A DNA stretch of 64,000 nucleotides, taken from positions 1,473,001 to 1,537,000 of the forward strand of contig NC_007643.1 of the NCBI RefSeq assembly GCF_000013085.1, written 5' to 3'. The notes below the pieces were generated by a model, which did no database searches, was not told the origin of the DNA, and was given only the letters and a program-made list of their open reading frames with translations. This document shows positions 52,065 through 61,494 of the stretch, one piece after another (position 1 is the first letter of the stretch; the number at the start of each line of letters is the position of its first letter). This stretch comes from Rhodospirillum rubrum ATCC 11170 (GTDB lineage: Bacteria > Pseudomonadota > Alphaproteobacteria > Rhodospirillales > Rhodospirillaceae). A program made the position numbers and the translations under genes.

Positions 52065-53327
52065 ATGCTGCGCTTCGTCTTCGCCGATCTCGCCACCCGC
52101 CGCTGGGGCGCCGCCGCCCTGGTGGTGATCATCGCCTTGGCCACCGGCCTTGGCGTCATGGTGACCTTGCAAGAACGCGCCCTGCGCCTGGGCAGCGCCC
52201 GGGCGGCGGCGGCCTTCGATCTGGTGATCGGGGCGCCGGGCAGCGAAACCCAATTGGTGCTGTCTTCGGTGTTCCTTCAGGCCGCGCCGCTGACCCTGAT
52301 GCCCGGAAATGTGCTGGCCAAGCTGGCGGCCGATCCCCGCGTCGCCTATGCCGCCCCCGTCGGCTTTGGCGATTTCGTCGGCGATCACCCGATCGTCGGC
52401 ACCACCCTTGATCTGGTCAGCGGCCTGGGCGGCGTGACGGAGGGCCGGGGCTTTGAAAAACTGAGCGAGGCGGTGATCGGCGCCAAGGTGGAGATATCCC
52501 TTGGTCAGCAGATCCAGCCGATGCATGGCCACGCCGAAGAGGGCGGCGAAGCCCATGCCGGGGTGAGCTACCGCGTGGTCGGCCGGCTGGCGGCCAGCGG
52601 CACGCCCTGGGACCGGGCGGTTCTGGTGCCGATCGAGGCGGTCTGGCGCGTCCATGGCCATTGGGCCCCCGATCATGACCACGAGCATGAGGAGGAACAC
52701 GGCCATGGGGCGGACGAGCACGATCACGATCACGCGGGGGAAAGCGACCTTGACGATCCGCTGCGCCCAGAGGCGATCTTCGACGCCCTGGCGCCCGGCG
52801 TGCCGGCCATCCTGGTCAAGCCGCGCGGCATCGCCGAGGCCTATAAGTTGCGCCAGGAGTACCGCGCCGCGCCGACGATGGCCGTCTTTCCCGCCGAGGT
52901 GTTGACCCGGCTTTATGGCACGATGGGCGATGCCCGGAGGATTTTGGCGATGGTGGCGGCCGGGGCCCAGGCCCTGGTCGGCGCGGCGATCTTGCTGGTC
53001 ATCACCGTCGAGGTGTTGCAACGCCGCCGCCAGATCGGTGCCCTGCGCGCCTTTGGCGCGCCGCGCCGGGCGATCTTCGCCCTGGTCTGGGTCGAGGCCT
53101 TCGCGCTTTTGCTGGCTGGACTGCTGGGCGGCTTCGCTTTGGGCTACGGCGGCTCGCTGGCTTTGGCGCGGGGGCTGGAACGGACCGGCGGCATCGATCT
53201 GCCGGTGGTTTTCGAAGCCGGCGACGCGGTTTACGGCTTGATCTTGTTGGGGGTGGGCGCGCTGTTCGCCCTGTTGCCGGCGGCTTTGGCCTATCGGCAG
53301 TCGCCGCTGGCGGCCCTGCGCGGCTAG
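52065..53327 (+). CDS. FtsX-like ABC permease with a histidine-rich loop
   Basis: A 420-residue membrane protein with an N-terminal helix, a large periplasmic domain and three C-terminal helices (LVGAAILLVITVEVLQRR, LVWVEAFALLLAGLLGGFALG, LILLGVGALFALLPAALAY) typical of FtsX/MacB permeases. About residues 202-228 of the periplasmic domain are almost all Asp, Glu and His (HDHEHEEEHGHGADEHDHDH), suggesting binding of zinc, nickel or another metal. Preceded by the ATPase gene with a 1-bp gap. Confidence 0.85.
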   Translation: MLRFVFADLATRRWGAAALVVIIALATGLGVMVTLQERALRLGSARAAAAFDLVIGAPGSETQLVLSSVFLQAAPLTLMPGNVLAKLAADPRVAYAAPVGFGDFVGDHPIVGTTLDLVSGLGGVTEGRGFEKLSEAVIGAKVEISLGQQIQPMHGHAEEGGEAHAGVSYRVVGRLAASGTPWDRAVLVPIEAVWRVHGHWAPDHDHEHEEEHGHGADEHDHDHAGESDLDDPLRPEAIFDALAPGVPAILVKPRGIAEAYKLRQEYRAAPTMAVFPAEVLTRLYGTMGDARRILAMVAAGAQALVGAAILLVITVEVLQRRRQIGALRAFGAPRRAIFALVWVEAFALLLAGLLGGFALGYGGSLALARGLERTGGIDLPVVFEAGDAVYGLILLGVGALFALLPAALAYRQSPLAALRG

Positions 53328-53341
53328 AGCAAGCCGCGCAG

Positions 53342-53410
53342 GTCTTTCTTCACGCGCTGCGCACGTCTTTGTTTACGCGCTGCGCCGGTCTTTATTTACG
53401 CGCTGCGCAC
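53342..53410. repeat. Three tandem 23-bp repeats at the end of the chemoreceptor gene
   Basis: Units at 53342-53364, 53365-53387 and 53388-53410 follow the pattern GTCTTT-N-TT-(C/T)-ACGCGCTGCGC-NN. The third contains the chemoreceptor stop codon at 53396-53398. The second and third units look like tandem duplications of the gene's own 3' end. Confidence 0.8.
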
Positions 53411-55084
53411 GTCGCGCAAAAAGTGATCGACCATCTCCTTCAACTCGGCGGATTCGCGCGAGAGCGATTGGGCGGCCGAGAGGACCTGCTGGGCGGCGCC
53501 GCCGGTTTCGTCGGCGGCCTGGGTCACGCCGCCGATGCTGGCCGAAACCTCTTGGGTTCCGGCGGCCACCCTTTGCACATTCTGGGCGATTTCATTGGTG
53601 GCGGCGGCCTGTTCCTCGACCGCCGAGGCGATGGCCGTCGAGATATGGGTGGTTTCCTCGATGCGTCGGACGATGGTGGCGATGGCTTCGACCGCCTGTT
53701 GGGTCGCCTGCTGGACGGCGCCGATCTGGGCGCTGATTTCCTCGGTGGCCTTGGCCGTCTGATTGGCCAGGGATTTCACTTCGCCGGCGACCACGGCGAA
53801 GCCCTTGCCGGCATCGCCGGCCCGGGCCGCCTCGATGGTGGCGTTGAGCGCCAGAAGATTGGTTTGATTGGCGATATGGGTGATTAGACCGACGACGGTG
53901 CCAATGCGCGTCGAGGTCTCGGCCAGACCCGAAACGGTGACGCTGGCGCGGGCGGCCTCCTCGGAGGCGAGACGCGAGGCGGCATTCGATTGTTCGACCT
54001 GACGGCCGATCTCGCTGATCGAGGCGGCCAGTTCCTCCGAGGCCGAGGCCACTGTCTGCACCCCGGCCGAGGCTTCTTCGGTGGCGGACGAGACGGCGAT
54101 CGCCTGACGACTGGTCTGCTCGGCGTTCGAGGTCATCGCCTGGGCGGTGCTTTCCATTTCGGTCGCCGCTCCGGCCACCACCGCCAACACATTGCCCACC
54201 GCCCGGTCGAAGGTCCCCATCAGGGTCTCGATGGTCTGGCTGCGTTTCTCCCGATTGGCGCGCTCGGCCCGCTGTTCGTTTTCAAGCTGTTCGGCGCGGA
54301 TGGCGTTATCCTTGAACACCTCCACCGCCCCGGCCATGTCGCCGATTTCGTCCTTGCGGTCGCGGGCGGGGATGTCGATCGTCCTTTCGCCCTCGGCCAG
54401 CCGCCGCATGATGGTGGTGATCGAAACGATCGGCTTGGCGATGGCGGCGCGCAGCAGCAAGGTGAAGAAAACCACCAAGCCGAGGATGACGACGGTGACG
54501 GTGATGATCAAGACCTGGGCGTCGGAGTCGCTCTGATAGGCCTCTTCCGCCGCTTTTTTGGCGCCCTTGTTATTGAGGTCGATCGCTTCGACGAGCGCCG
54601 CGCGCATTTGGTTGAAAGCGGCGCGGCTCTCGCCCAACTGCATGTCGCGGGCCTCGGTGTTCTTATTGGTCCGCGACAGCTCGATGACCTGCTCGGTCAG
54701 GGCCAGATAGGTGGTCCATTGCGTCGCGAACCGATCGTAAATCGCCCGCTCTTCCGCGCTGTTGATCAGTTTTTCATAGGTCGCCTGGGTCTTGGCGATC
54801 AACTCCCGCTGTTTGCGAATCCGCTCGTCCTCGGCGGCCATGCCCGGGGCGTCGGTGGTCATGATATGGGACATCTCAAACCGTCGGTGTTCGATGACCT
54901 GGAGTTCAAGGGCGGCCAGGGCTCTGATCGAGGGCAACCAGTTTTCGACGATGATCTCGGTCGCGCCCGAAACGGCGCGAAGCTGGACCAACGAGATGAT
55001 GCCGGCGCCGACGAACAGCAGCGCGAGGCTGCAAAAGGCGATCAGCAGCTTTTGCGGGATGCGCAGATTATTGATGAATGACAT
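53396..55084 (-). CDS. Methyl-accepting chemotaxis protein
   Basis: A 562-residue receptor starting at [12 protein letters not shown] (ATG 55084; the longer frame covers the divergent promoter). First membrane helix [20 protein letters not shown], a periplasmic four-helix-bundle sensor of about 150 residues, second helix [21 protein letters not shown], then HAMP and the signalling domain with the conserved hairpin tip ([42 protein letters not shown]). The ligand is not readable. Divergent from hutC; the C-terminus DVRSA falls in a triplicated 23-bp repeat. Confidence 0.9.
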   Translation of the reverse strand: MSFINNLRIPQKLLIAFCSLALLFVGAGIISLVQLRAVSGATEIIVENWLPSIRALAALELQVIEHRRFEMSHIMTTDAPGMAAEDERIRKQRELIAKTQATYEKLINSAEERAIYDRFATQWTTYLALTEQVIELSRTNKNTEARDMQLGESRAAFNQMRAALVEAIDLNNKGAKKAAEEAYQSDSDAQVLIITVTVVILGLVVFFTLLLRAAIAKPIVSITTIMRRLAEGERTIDIPARDRKDEIGDMAGAVEVFKDNAIRAEQLENEQRAERANREKRSQTIETLMGTFDRAVGNVLAVVAGAATEMESTAQAMTSNAEQTSRQAIAVSSATEEASAGVQTVASASEELAASISEIGRQVEQSNAASRLASEEAARASVTVSGLAETSTRIGTVVGLITHIANQTNLLALNATIEAARAGDAGKGFAVVAGEVKSLANQTAKATEEISAQIGAVQQATQQAVEAIATIVRRIEETTHISTAIASAVEEQAAATNEIAQNVQRVAAGTQEVSASIGGVTQAADETGGAAQQVLSAAQSLSRESAELKEMVDHFLRDVRSA

Positions 55085-55233
55085 GCCCCTCGTCCTCGCG
55101 TTAGGCGGGTGTGGCCAGGGAGGTGGTCCCCGGGCCAGAGTGTCCAGACCTAGACTTAGGGGTACGATTATAGGGATACGACATTTCGGCGCAAGCGGGA
55201 AAACCGGGGGAAGGGGTGTCTCCGCCTGTAATG

Positions 55234-55247
55234 TCCTGTATAGACAA
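55234..55247. promoter_or_regulatory. HutC-like operator before hutC
   Basis: CCTGTATAGACAAG matches the HutC consensus CTTGTATATACAAG at 12 of 14 positions. It lies 28 bp before the hutC start, where repressor binding would block transcription, suggesting autorepression relieved by urocanate. Confidence 0.6.
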
Positions 55248-55274
55248 GAGGGCATGCTTGTGGGAGAGCCCAGG

Positions 55275-56009
55275 ATGTGGAAAAGCGGGCCGGTGCCCCT
55301 GTATGAGGCGGTGAAGCGCGACCTTTTGCGCAAGATCGACGAAGGGCTCTATGCGCCCGATGCCAGACTGCCCTCGGAGAACGAGCTGGTGGCCGCCTAT
55401 GGCGTATCGCGGATGACCGTTCACCGCGCCTTGCGCGAGTTGTCCCAGCAAGGCGTTCTGGTGCGCCTGCAGGGGGTTGGAACCTTCGTCCGCCGGCCGC
55501 GCCCGCAGGCGGCGTTGATGGAGGTGCGCGATATCACCGAGGAGATCCGGGGGCGGGGGCATCGTCATGACGCCACCCTGGTGACCCTGGAACGGCTGGG
55601 CGCCCCGCCCTTGGTCGCCCATGCCCTTGACCTCGCCGAGGGCGCCCCGTTGTTCCATTCGCTGATCGTTCACCGCGAGGAGGGTGTTCCGGTGCAGGTC
55701 GAGGAGCGCTTCGTTCTGCCGGCCTTCGCCCCGGACTATCTGGAGCAGGATTTCCTCGCCACCGTCGGCACTTCGACCTATCTGCTGTCGCGCGGACCGA
55801 TCAGCGAGCTTGAGCACGTCATCCAGGCCGAATGCCCCGACGAGGCCACCCGTGCCCTGCTCGACCTTGGCGGCGGCGAGCCCTGCCTGCGGCTGGTGCG
55901 CCGCACCTGGACCGGCGATCGCCCGGTCACCTACAGCCTGCTCACCTATCCCGGATCGCGTTACAGCCTGGGCAGTCGCCAGCGCCTGGAAAGAGGGCGT
56001 CCCGCCTAA
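55275..56009 (+). CDS. hutC: Histidine utilisation repressor
   Basis: A 244-residue GntR/HutC-family repressor. The N-terminal winged helix ([58 protein letters not shown]) and the UTRA effector domain ([54 protein letters not shown]) match HutC. The effector of known HutC proteins is urocanate. Start at ATG 55275 or the in-frame ATG 55254. A HutC-like operator lies upstream. Adjacent histidine genes support the assignment. Confidence 0.88.
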   Translation: MWKSGPVPLYEAVKRDLLRKIDEGLYAPDARLPSENELVAAYGVSRMTVHRALRELSQQGVLVRLQGVGTFVRRPRPQAALMEVRDITEEIRGRGHRHDATLVTLERLGAPPLVAHALDLAEGAPLFHSLIVHREEGVPVQVEERFVLPAFAPDYLEQDFLATVGTSTYLLSRGPISELEHVIQAECPDEATRALLDLGGGEPCLRLVRRTWTGDRPVTYSLLTYPGSRYSLGSRQRLERGRPA

Positions 56010-56242
56010 TAATCGGGCGTTTTTTCAAAGTGCTGTCGCTTGTGGCAAAGCGCATTGACAGGGGCGGAGGGCGATCCATAATCCGCGACGGGCCGGGGTC
56101 TCGTCCTCTTGCCTCGCTGGCCCGCTTCCGCTCGCCTGGGGAAACCCCTACACTGCGCCGCCGCCCGGCGGTCGTTGGGTGGGGGAGTGGAACGCGGGTT
56201 GTTCCAGGGATGGCCCTTCAAGAAAAACCGGAGATTTCAGAG

Positions 56243-57088
56243 ATGGCGATGATGACGACCAAGGCGAGCTGGAAGGCGATGGTGGCCGGAGCGGCCGCGC
56301 TGATGACGATGGTGGCCGCGAGCCTGCCGGCGAACGCCGATACCCTGGAGGATATCAAGAAGGCCGGGGTGATCAAGGCCGCCACCGAGATGCAGTTCCC
56401 GCCCTTCGATTTCCTTGAGGGCGACAAATACGTCGGCGTCGATCGCGATCTGATGGACGAGGTGGCCAAGGAACTGGGCGTGAAGGTCGAATACATCGAT
56501 CTGCCGTGGACCAGCGTTCTGCCCGGGCTGGAAGCGGGCAAGTTCGATCTGGTGATCGCCCCGGTGACCATCACCAAGGAACGTCTGGCCCGCTACGCCT
56601 TCACCCTGCCGATCTCGGAAGGCACGGCGGCGCTGATGAAGCGCGCCGATGATGACTCGATCACCAAGCCCGAGGACATCGCCGGCAAAACCATCGGCGG
56701 CGGCAAGGGCACCTCGCAGCTTGGCCAGATCAAGGAATACGCCGCCGCTTTGCCCGGCAAGGTCGAGTTCAAGGAATACGTCGACAGCAACCAGTCTTAT
56801 GCCGATCTCGCCGCCGGCCGGGTCGACGCTTCGGTCAATTCCTATCCCAATCTCGCCTATGCCGCCGCGCAGCGCCCCGAAACCTTCGCCGTCGTCCTGC
56901 CGCCGTTCGGCAAGACCACCTATTTCTCGTGGGTCTCGCGCCTGGGCGAAAAGGACGCCTCGCTGGTCGAAGCGGTGAACGCCGCCCTGCTCAAGCTTGG
57001 CGAGGACGGCCGGATGTCGGCCATCCATGAAAAGTGGTTCGGCAAGGGCGTCGATCTGCCCAAGACCATTCCCGAGCCCTCCTTCTAG
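56243..57088 (+). CDS. Amino-acid ABC transporter substrate-binding protein
   Basis: A 281-residue family-3 binding protein. Signal peptide WKAMVAGAAALMTMVAASLPANA, then IKAATEMQFPPFDFLEGDKYVGVDRDLMDEVA and EAGKFDLVIAPVTITKERLARYAFT, the motifs that hold polar amino acids. The start was chosen at ATG 56243, downstream of CGGAG (9 nt). Given hutC upstream and hutH nearby, histidine or urocanate is the most likely ligand, but the binding site does not prove it. Confidence 0.88.
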   Translation: MAMMTTKASWKAMVAGAAALMTMVAASLPANADTLEDIKKAGVIKAATEMQFPPFDFLEGDKYVGVDRDLMDEVAKELGVKVEYIDLPWTSVLPGLEAGKFDLVIAPVTITKERLARYAFTLPISEGTAALMKRADDDSITKPEDIAGKTIGGGKGTSQLGQIKEYAAALPGKVEFKEYVDSNQSYADLAAGRVDASVNSYPNLAYAAAQRPETFAVVLPPFGKTTYFSWVSRLGEKDASLVEAVNAALLKLGEDGRMSAIHEKWFGKGVDLPKTIPEPSF

Positions 57089-57109
57089 GACCGGTCCCGG
57101 TTCTTTTCC

Positions 57110-57137
57110 GTCGCGCCCCCCGCTCCGGGGGCGCGAC
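57110..57137 (+). repeat. Stable hairpin between binding protein and permease genes
   Basis: An 11-bp perfect stem GTCGCGCCCCC / GGGGGCGCGAC with a 6-nt loop. Such intra-operonic hairpins after binding-protein genes often protect the upstream mRNA and raise binding-protein level relative to permeases. Confidence 0.65.
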
Positions 57138-57159
57138 CCGTTTGCCCGGACGCCGGTTG

Positions 57160-57816
57160 ATGAAGTTTCAGGTTATCCTTGCCAATCTGCCGTTCCTGCT
57201 CAAGGGGGCGGGATCGACGATCGCCATCTCCCTGGTCGGCATCCTGCTTGGGCAGGTCATCGGCGCCCTGGTCTGCGTCGGCCGGCTTTCGGGAAACCGG
57301 CTGATCGATGCGATCGGCGCCCTTTACGTCAGCTTCTTTCGCGGCGTGCCGCTGCTCATCCAGTTGCTGCTGATCTATTACATGCTGCCGCTGATTGGCA
57401 TCGATGTGCCGGCCCTGATGGCGGCGATCGGCGCCCTGGGGCTGGCCTCGGGGGCCTATGTGTCGGAAATCTATCGCGGGTCGCTCAACGCCATTCCCCG
57501 GGGACAGGGCGAGGCGGCTTTGGCTTTGGGCTTTTCCGGGGGCTCGATCTGGCGGCGCATCCTGTTGCCCCAGGCCTTCCGGCTGTCGGTGCCGGCCCTG
57601 GTCAATGAGCTGATCTTGCTGCTCAAGGCCTCGTCGCTGATTTCGGTGATCGGGGTGGCCGAGCTGACCCGGGTCAGCCAAACCGTATCGGCGAGCACCT
57701 ATCGGGCGCTGGAGATCTATATGGCCGCCGGCGTGATCTATTTTCTTATCAATGGCTGTCTGGCCATTCTGGGCGCCCTGGTCGAGCGCCACCTGCGGCT
57801 TCAGGGGCGGGGATGA
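57160..57816 (+). CDS. Amino-acid ABC transporter permease 1
   Basis: A 218-residue His/Glu-type permease with about five membrane helices. SFFRGVPLLIQLLLIYYMLP and SEIYRGSLNAIPRGQGEAALALGFS (EAA loop) are diagnostic for polar amino-acid transporters. Its stop overlaps the ATG of permease 2. Confidence 0.9.
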   Translation: MKFQVILANLPFLLKGAGSTIAISLVGILLGQVIGALVCVGRLSGNRLIDAIGALYVSFFRGVPLLIQLLLIYYMLPLIGIDVPALMAAIGALGLASGAYVSEIYRGSLNAIPRGQGEAALALGFSGGSIWRRILLPQAFRLSVPALVNELILLLKASSLISVIGVAELTRVSQTVSASTYRALEIYMAAGVIYFLINGCLAILGALVERHLRLQGRG

Positions 57817-58496
57817 TGGAGAATTCCTCGCTGCTGGTCCATTACGGACCGTCGATCCTGCGCGGCTTTGGCGTGACCGTGCTGTGCTGGTCGGCGGGCT
57901 GCGCCCTGGGCATCGTTTTCGGCTTCGCCCTGGCCTTGCTGCGCCGCTTGCCCTTCGCCCCCTTGCGCTGGGTGGTGCGCGCCTATATCGAAGTCATCCG
58001 CGGTACGCCCTTCCTGATCCAGCTTTTCCTGCTCTATTCCGGCGGCCCGTTCATCGGCCTGCGGCTGGAGGCGACGACGGCGGGCATTCTGGGCCTGGGG
58101 ATCTATGGCAGCGCCTATTTCGCCGAGATCTTCCGCGGCGGCTTCGAGGCCGTGCCCAAGGGCTATGTGGAAGCCGGCGAAAGCCTGTCGATGTCGCCCT
58201 TGGTGATCTTGCGCCGCATCGTCGTGCCGACCATGCTGGTGGCGATCTTGCCGGCCATCGTCAATATGATGATCATCCTGACCAAGGAAACGGTGGTGCT
58301 GTCGATCATCACCGTGCCCGAACTGATGTATGAGATGCAGACCATGGCGGCGGAAACCTTCGCCGTCTTCGAAGTCATTTTTGGTCTCGCCCTGTTCTAT
58401 TGGCTGCTTGTCGAGGTGGTGTCGCGCCTTGGCCGCCGGGTCGAGGCCCGTCTTACCCGTTTCCTGACCGATAACAAGCCGGGGGTCCGCGCCTGA
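57813..58496 (+). CDS. Amino-acid ABC transporter permease 2
   Basis: A 227-residue homologue of permease 1. [20 protein letters not shown] and [23 protein letters not shown] (EAA loop) are present. Overlaps the upstream gene by 4 bp and the ATPase gene by 1 bp (TGATG). The two permeases form a heterodimer. Confidence 0.9.
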   Translation: MMENSSLLVHYGPSILRGFGVTVLCWSAGCALGIVFGFALALLRRLPFAPLRWVVRAYIEVIRGTPFLIQLFLLYSGGPFIGLRLEATTAGILGLGIYGSAYFAEIFRGGFEAVPKGYVEAGESLSMSPLVILRRIVVPTMLVAILPAIVNMMIILTKETVVLSIITVPELMYEMQTMAAETFAVFEVIFGLALFYWLLVEVVSRLGRRVEARLTRFLTDNKPGVRA

Positions 58497-59287
58497 TGCC
58501 TACCCAGTCCGCCCCTTCGCCGCTGATCACCATGGACAACGTCAGCAAGTCCTTTGGCGCCTTGCAGGTGCTCAAGGGAATCACCTTGGCGGTCAACCGC
58601 TCGGAAGTGGTTTGCCTGATCGGTCCCAGCGGCTCGGGCAAAAGCACCTTGCTGCGCTGTATCAATTTCCTCGAACCCTATGACGCTGGCGAGGTCCGCA
58701 TCGAAGGCCGGCTGGTCGGCTATACGGAAAGCTTCCCCAGGCGGCGCCAGTCGAACCGCGAGTTGCGCGATCTGCGGCGCAACGTTGGCATGGTGTTCCA
58801 GCATTTCAATCTGTGGCCGCATATGACCGCCCTGGAGAACGTCCGCGAGGCCCTGGTCCAGGTGCGCAAGATGTCCTTGGCGCAGGCGACGGCGCGGGCC
58901 GAGGAGGTGCTGACCCGGGTTGGCCTGTCCGACCGCATGCATGTCCATCCGGCGCGGTTGTCGGGTGGCCAGCAGCAGCGCGTCGCCATCGCCCGGGTGG
59001 TGGCGATGGAACCCCATGTGATGCTGTTTGACGAGCCGACCTCGGCCCTTGATCCCGAATTGGTCGGCGAGGTGCTTCAGGTGATGCGCGATCTGGCGAC
59101 CGAGGGCATGACCATGGTGGTCGTCACCCACGAAATGGGCTTCGCCGCCAATGTCGCCGACCGCGTGGCCTTTTTGGATGGCGGGCGCATCGTCGCTTGC
59201 GGCCCGCCGCGCGCCGTCTTCCACGAAAGCCCCGAACCCCGCCTGCGCCAGTTCCTTCAGACCTACCATGAGCGCAATAGTTTTTAA
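58496..59287 (+). CDS. Amino-acid ABC transporter ATP-binding protein
   Basis: A 263-residue ATPase of the HisP/GlnQ type. Walker [20 protein letters not shown]-loop [16 protein letters not shown], signature [17 protein letters not shown], Walker [21 protein letters not shown], switch His in [16 protein letters not shown]. Completes the importer. Confidence 0.92.
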   Translation: MPTQSAPSPLITMDNVSKSFGALQVLKGITLAVNRSEVVCLIGPSGSGKSTLLRCINFLEPYDAGEVRIEGRLVGYTESFPRRRQSNRELRDLRRNVGMVFQHFNLWPHMTALENVREALVQVRKMSLAQATARAEEVLTRVGLSDRMHVHPARLSGGQQQRVAIARVVAMEPHVMLFDEPTSALDPELVGEVLQVMRDLATEGMTMVVVTHEMGFAANVADRVAFLDGGRIVACGPPRAVFHESPEPRLRQFLQTYHERNSF

Positions 59288-59307
59288 GCTTTTCAAGGTT
59301 TTATTCC

Positions 59308-60678
59308 ATGTCCCTGTCCGCTGCCGCCCTGTCTGATCTGTCCGCCCTATTGGGAGAGCGGCTGGTGCTGTCACAGGCGGTGCGCGACCACCACGGTCAT
59401 GGCGAGTCCTGGCATGGCGTTCAGGCGCCCGAGGCCGTCGCCTTTCTGAAAACCGCTGAGGAAGCCCAGGCGGTGGTGGCGCTGTGCGCCGCCCATGGCG
59501 TGCCGATGGTGCCCTTTGGCGCCGGGTCTTCGATGGAGGGGCAGGTTCAGGCCACGGCCGGTGGCTTGTGCCTGGATATGAGCGCGATGACGGCGATCCT
59601 GGCGGTGCGCCCCGAGGATATGGATTGCACCGTCCAGCCCGGGGTGACGCGCCAGCAATTGAACGAGCATCTGCGGGCTCAAGGGTTGTTCTTCCCCATC
59701 GATCCCGGGGCCGAGGCGACCCTGGGCGGCATGGCGTCGACCCGGGCCTCGGGCACCAATGCCGTGCGCTACGGCACCATGCGCGACGTGGTGCTGGCGC
59801 TTGAGGTGGTGTTGGCCGATGGCCGGCGTCTTCGCACCGGCAGCCGGGCGCGCAAATCGGCGGCCGGTTATGATCTGACCCGGCTGATGATCGGCGCCGA
59901 GGGAACCCTGGGGCTGATCACCGAACTGACCCTGCGGCTGTTCCCGATCCCGGAAAAACAGGCTGCGGCCATTTGTTCGTTTCCCAGCCTGGAGCAGGCG
60001 GTGGCCTGCGTCGTGGCGACCGCGCAATGCGGGGTGGGGATGTCGCGGATTGAATTCGCCGATCGTTTGCAGATGCGGGCGATCAACGCCTATTCCCACA
60101 CCAACTTTCCCGAAAGCCCGATGCTGTTCCTGGAATTCGCCGGATCGGCGGCGGCCGTCGAGGCCGAGATCGCCACCGTGCGCGCCTTGGCCGATGAGCA
60201 TGGCGGCGGTGGCTTCGCCTGGGCCGAAAGCGAAGAGGACCGCCGCGCCCTGTGGAAGGCCCGCCACAGCGCCGCTTATGCCGCGCTTGCCCTGCGTCCG
60301 GGGTGCAAGGGGCTGGCGACCGATGTCTGCGTGCCGATTTCTCGCCTGGTCGACTGCTTGGTCGAAACCCAGAAGGATCTGGCGACCAGCCCCTTGCCGG
60401 CGCCGATCGCCGGCCATGTCGGCGATGGCAATTTCCATCTGATGATCGTTTTTGATCCCGCCGATCCGGCCGAGGTGGCCGAAGCCAAACGCCTCGACGA
60501 TGCCCTTGGTCGCCGCGCCCTGGCGATGGAGGGGACCTGCACCGGCGAACATGGCATCGGCCTGGGCAAACGCGGCCTGTTGGCCCTTGAGGCTGGCGAG
60601 GGCGTCGATGTCATGCGTCAGATCAAGGCGGCGCTTGATCCAAAGGGCCTGATGAACCCGGGAAAGATTTTCCTGTAA
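59308..60678 (+). CDS. FAD-linked oxidase, GlcD/D-lactate dehydrogenase-like
   Basis: A 456-residue flavoprotein. The PCMH FAD-binding domain shows VPFGAGSSMEGQVQATAGG, PIDPGAEATLGGMASTRASG and RYGTMRDVVLALEVVLADG; the C-terminal FAD-oxidase domain has GHVGDGNFHLMI and GEHGIGLGKRG, where histidines act in substrate oxidation. Family members oxidise D-lactate, glycolate or other 2-hydroxy acids. Position right after the amino-acid importer is unusual. Imidazole-lactate or a hydroxy acid from histidine is a speculative substrate. Confidence 0.85.
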   Translation: MSLSAAALSDLSALLGERLVLSQAVRDHHGHGESWHGVQAPEAVAFLKTAEEAQAVVALCAAHGVPMVPFGAGSSMEGQVQATAGGLCLDMSAMTAILAVRPEDMDCTVQPGVTRQQLNEHLRAQGLFFPIDPGAEATLGGMASTRASGTNAVRYGTMRDVVLALEVVLADGRRLRTGSRARKSAAGYDLTRLMIGAEGTLGLITELTLRLFPIPEKQAAAICSFPSLEQAVACVVATAQCGVGMSRIEFADRLQMRAINAYSHTNFPESPMLFLEFAGSAAAVEAEIATVRALADEHGGGGFAWAESEEDRRALWKARHSAAYAALALRPGCKGLATDVCVPISRLVDCLVETQKDLATSPLPAPIAGHVGDGNFHLMIVFDPADPAEVAEAKRLDDALGRRALAMEGTCTGEHGIGLGKRGLLALEAGEGVDVMRQIKAALDPKGLMNPGKIFL

Positions 60679-60683
60679 CCCTT

Positions 60684-61478
60684 TTAGGGCCGCCACGCGA
60701 TCAGTTGGTCCAGCAGGCGGTGGAGCAGCGGGCGCAGGCGATCGGCGCGCTCGGGCAGATAGGCGTAGCTTTCCTCGTCCATATAGCGCTGCTGAACCAG
60801 TTCCATCTGCAGGGCATGGATGTTGTCGGCCGGCTGACCATAGGCGCGGGTGATATGGCCGCCGATGAAGCGGCCGTTGAGCACGGTGGTGAACCCCGCC
60901 GCCTCGGCCTCGCCGCGCCAGTCGTCGAGCAAGGGGGCAAAGGCCGGGCTTAGGCTGGCGCCGCCGGCGGTTCCCAGGTTGAGGTCGGGCAGGCGGCCCT
61001 CGAACAGCCGGGGAACCTCGGCCCGGATCGAATGGGCGTCATACAAAATCGCATGGCCGTGACGGGCCTTGAGGCGGGCCAGTTCGCCGGCCAGGGCCCG
61101 GTGATAGGGTCGCCAGTAGTTTTCCACCCGGGCGGCGATCTCGGTCGGCGTCGGCTCGGCGCCCGGCAGATAGAGCGGCACGCCGCTAAACAAGGTGGTC
61201 GGGCATAATCCGGTCGTCGCCTGACCGGGATAAAGGCTGGCGCCATCGGCCGGGCGGTTGAGGTCGATGACGAAGCGCGACAAGCGGGCGGCGATCACCG
61301 TCGCCCCCAGGCCACGGGCGAAATCATAAAGCCGCTCCACATGCCAATCCGTATCGGGCAACAGGCGGGCAGGCGGCGAAAGCCGGTCGATCAGCCCCGG
61401 CGGCAAGGTGGTGCCGCAATGGGGAATGCTGACGATCAGCGGGCTCTCGCCTTCGATCAGATCATAGACGGCGGTCAC
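60684..61478 (-). CDS. hutG: N-formylglutamate amidohydrolase
   Basis: A 264-residue member of the HutG/N-formylglutamate deformylase family. VSIPHCGTTLPPGL, DTDWHVERLYDF, FVIDLNRPADG and ILYDAHSIRAEVPRLFEG supply the metal-binding residues. It gives glutamate plus formate as the last step of the formylglutamate route. The presence of hutF, not a one-step HutG, agrees with this five-step pathway. Separated from hutH by 16 bp, so one operon. Confidence 0.9.
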   Translation of the reverse strand: MTAVYDLIEGESPLIVSIPHCGTTLPPGLIDRLSPPARLLPDTDWHVERLYDFARGLGATVIAARLSRFVIDLNRPADGASLYPGQATTGLCPTTLFSGVPLYLPGAEPTPTEIAARVENYWRPYHRALAGELARLKARHGHAILYDAHSIRAEVPRLFEGRLPDLNLGTAGGASLSPAFAPLLDDWRGEAEAAGFTTVLNGRFIGGHITRAYGQPADNIHALQMELVQQRYMDEESYAYLPERADRLRPLLHRLLDQLIAWRP

Positions 61479-61494
61479 GGGGGGAGGTTCCTTT

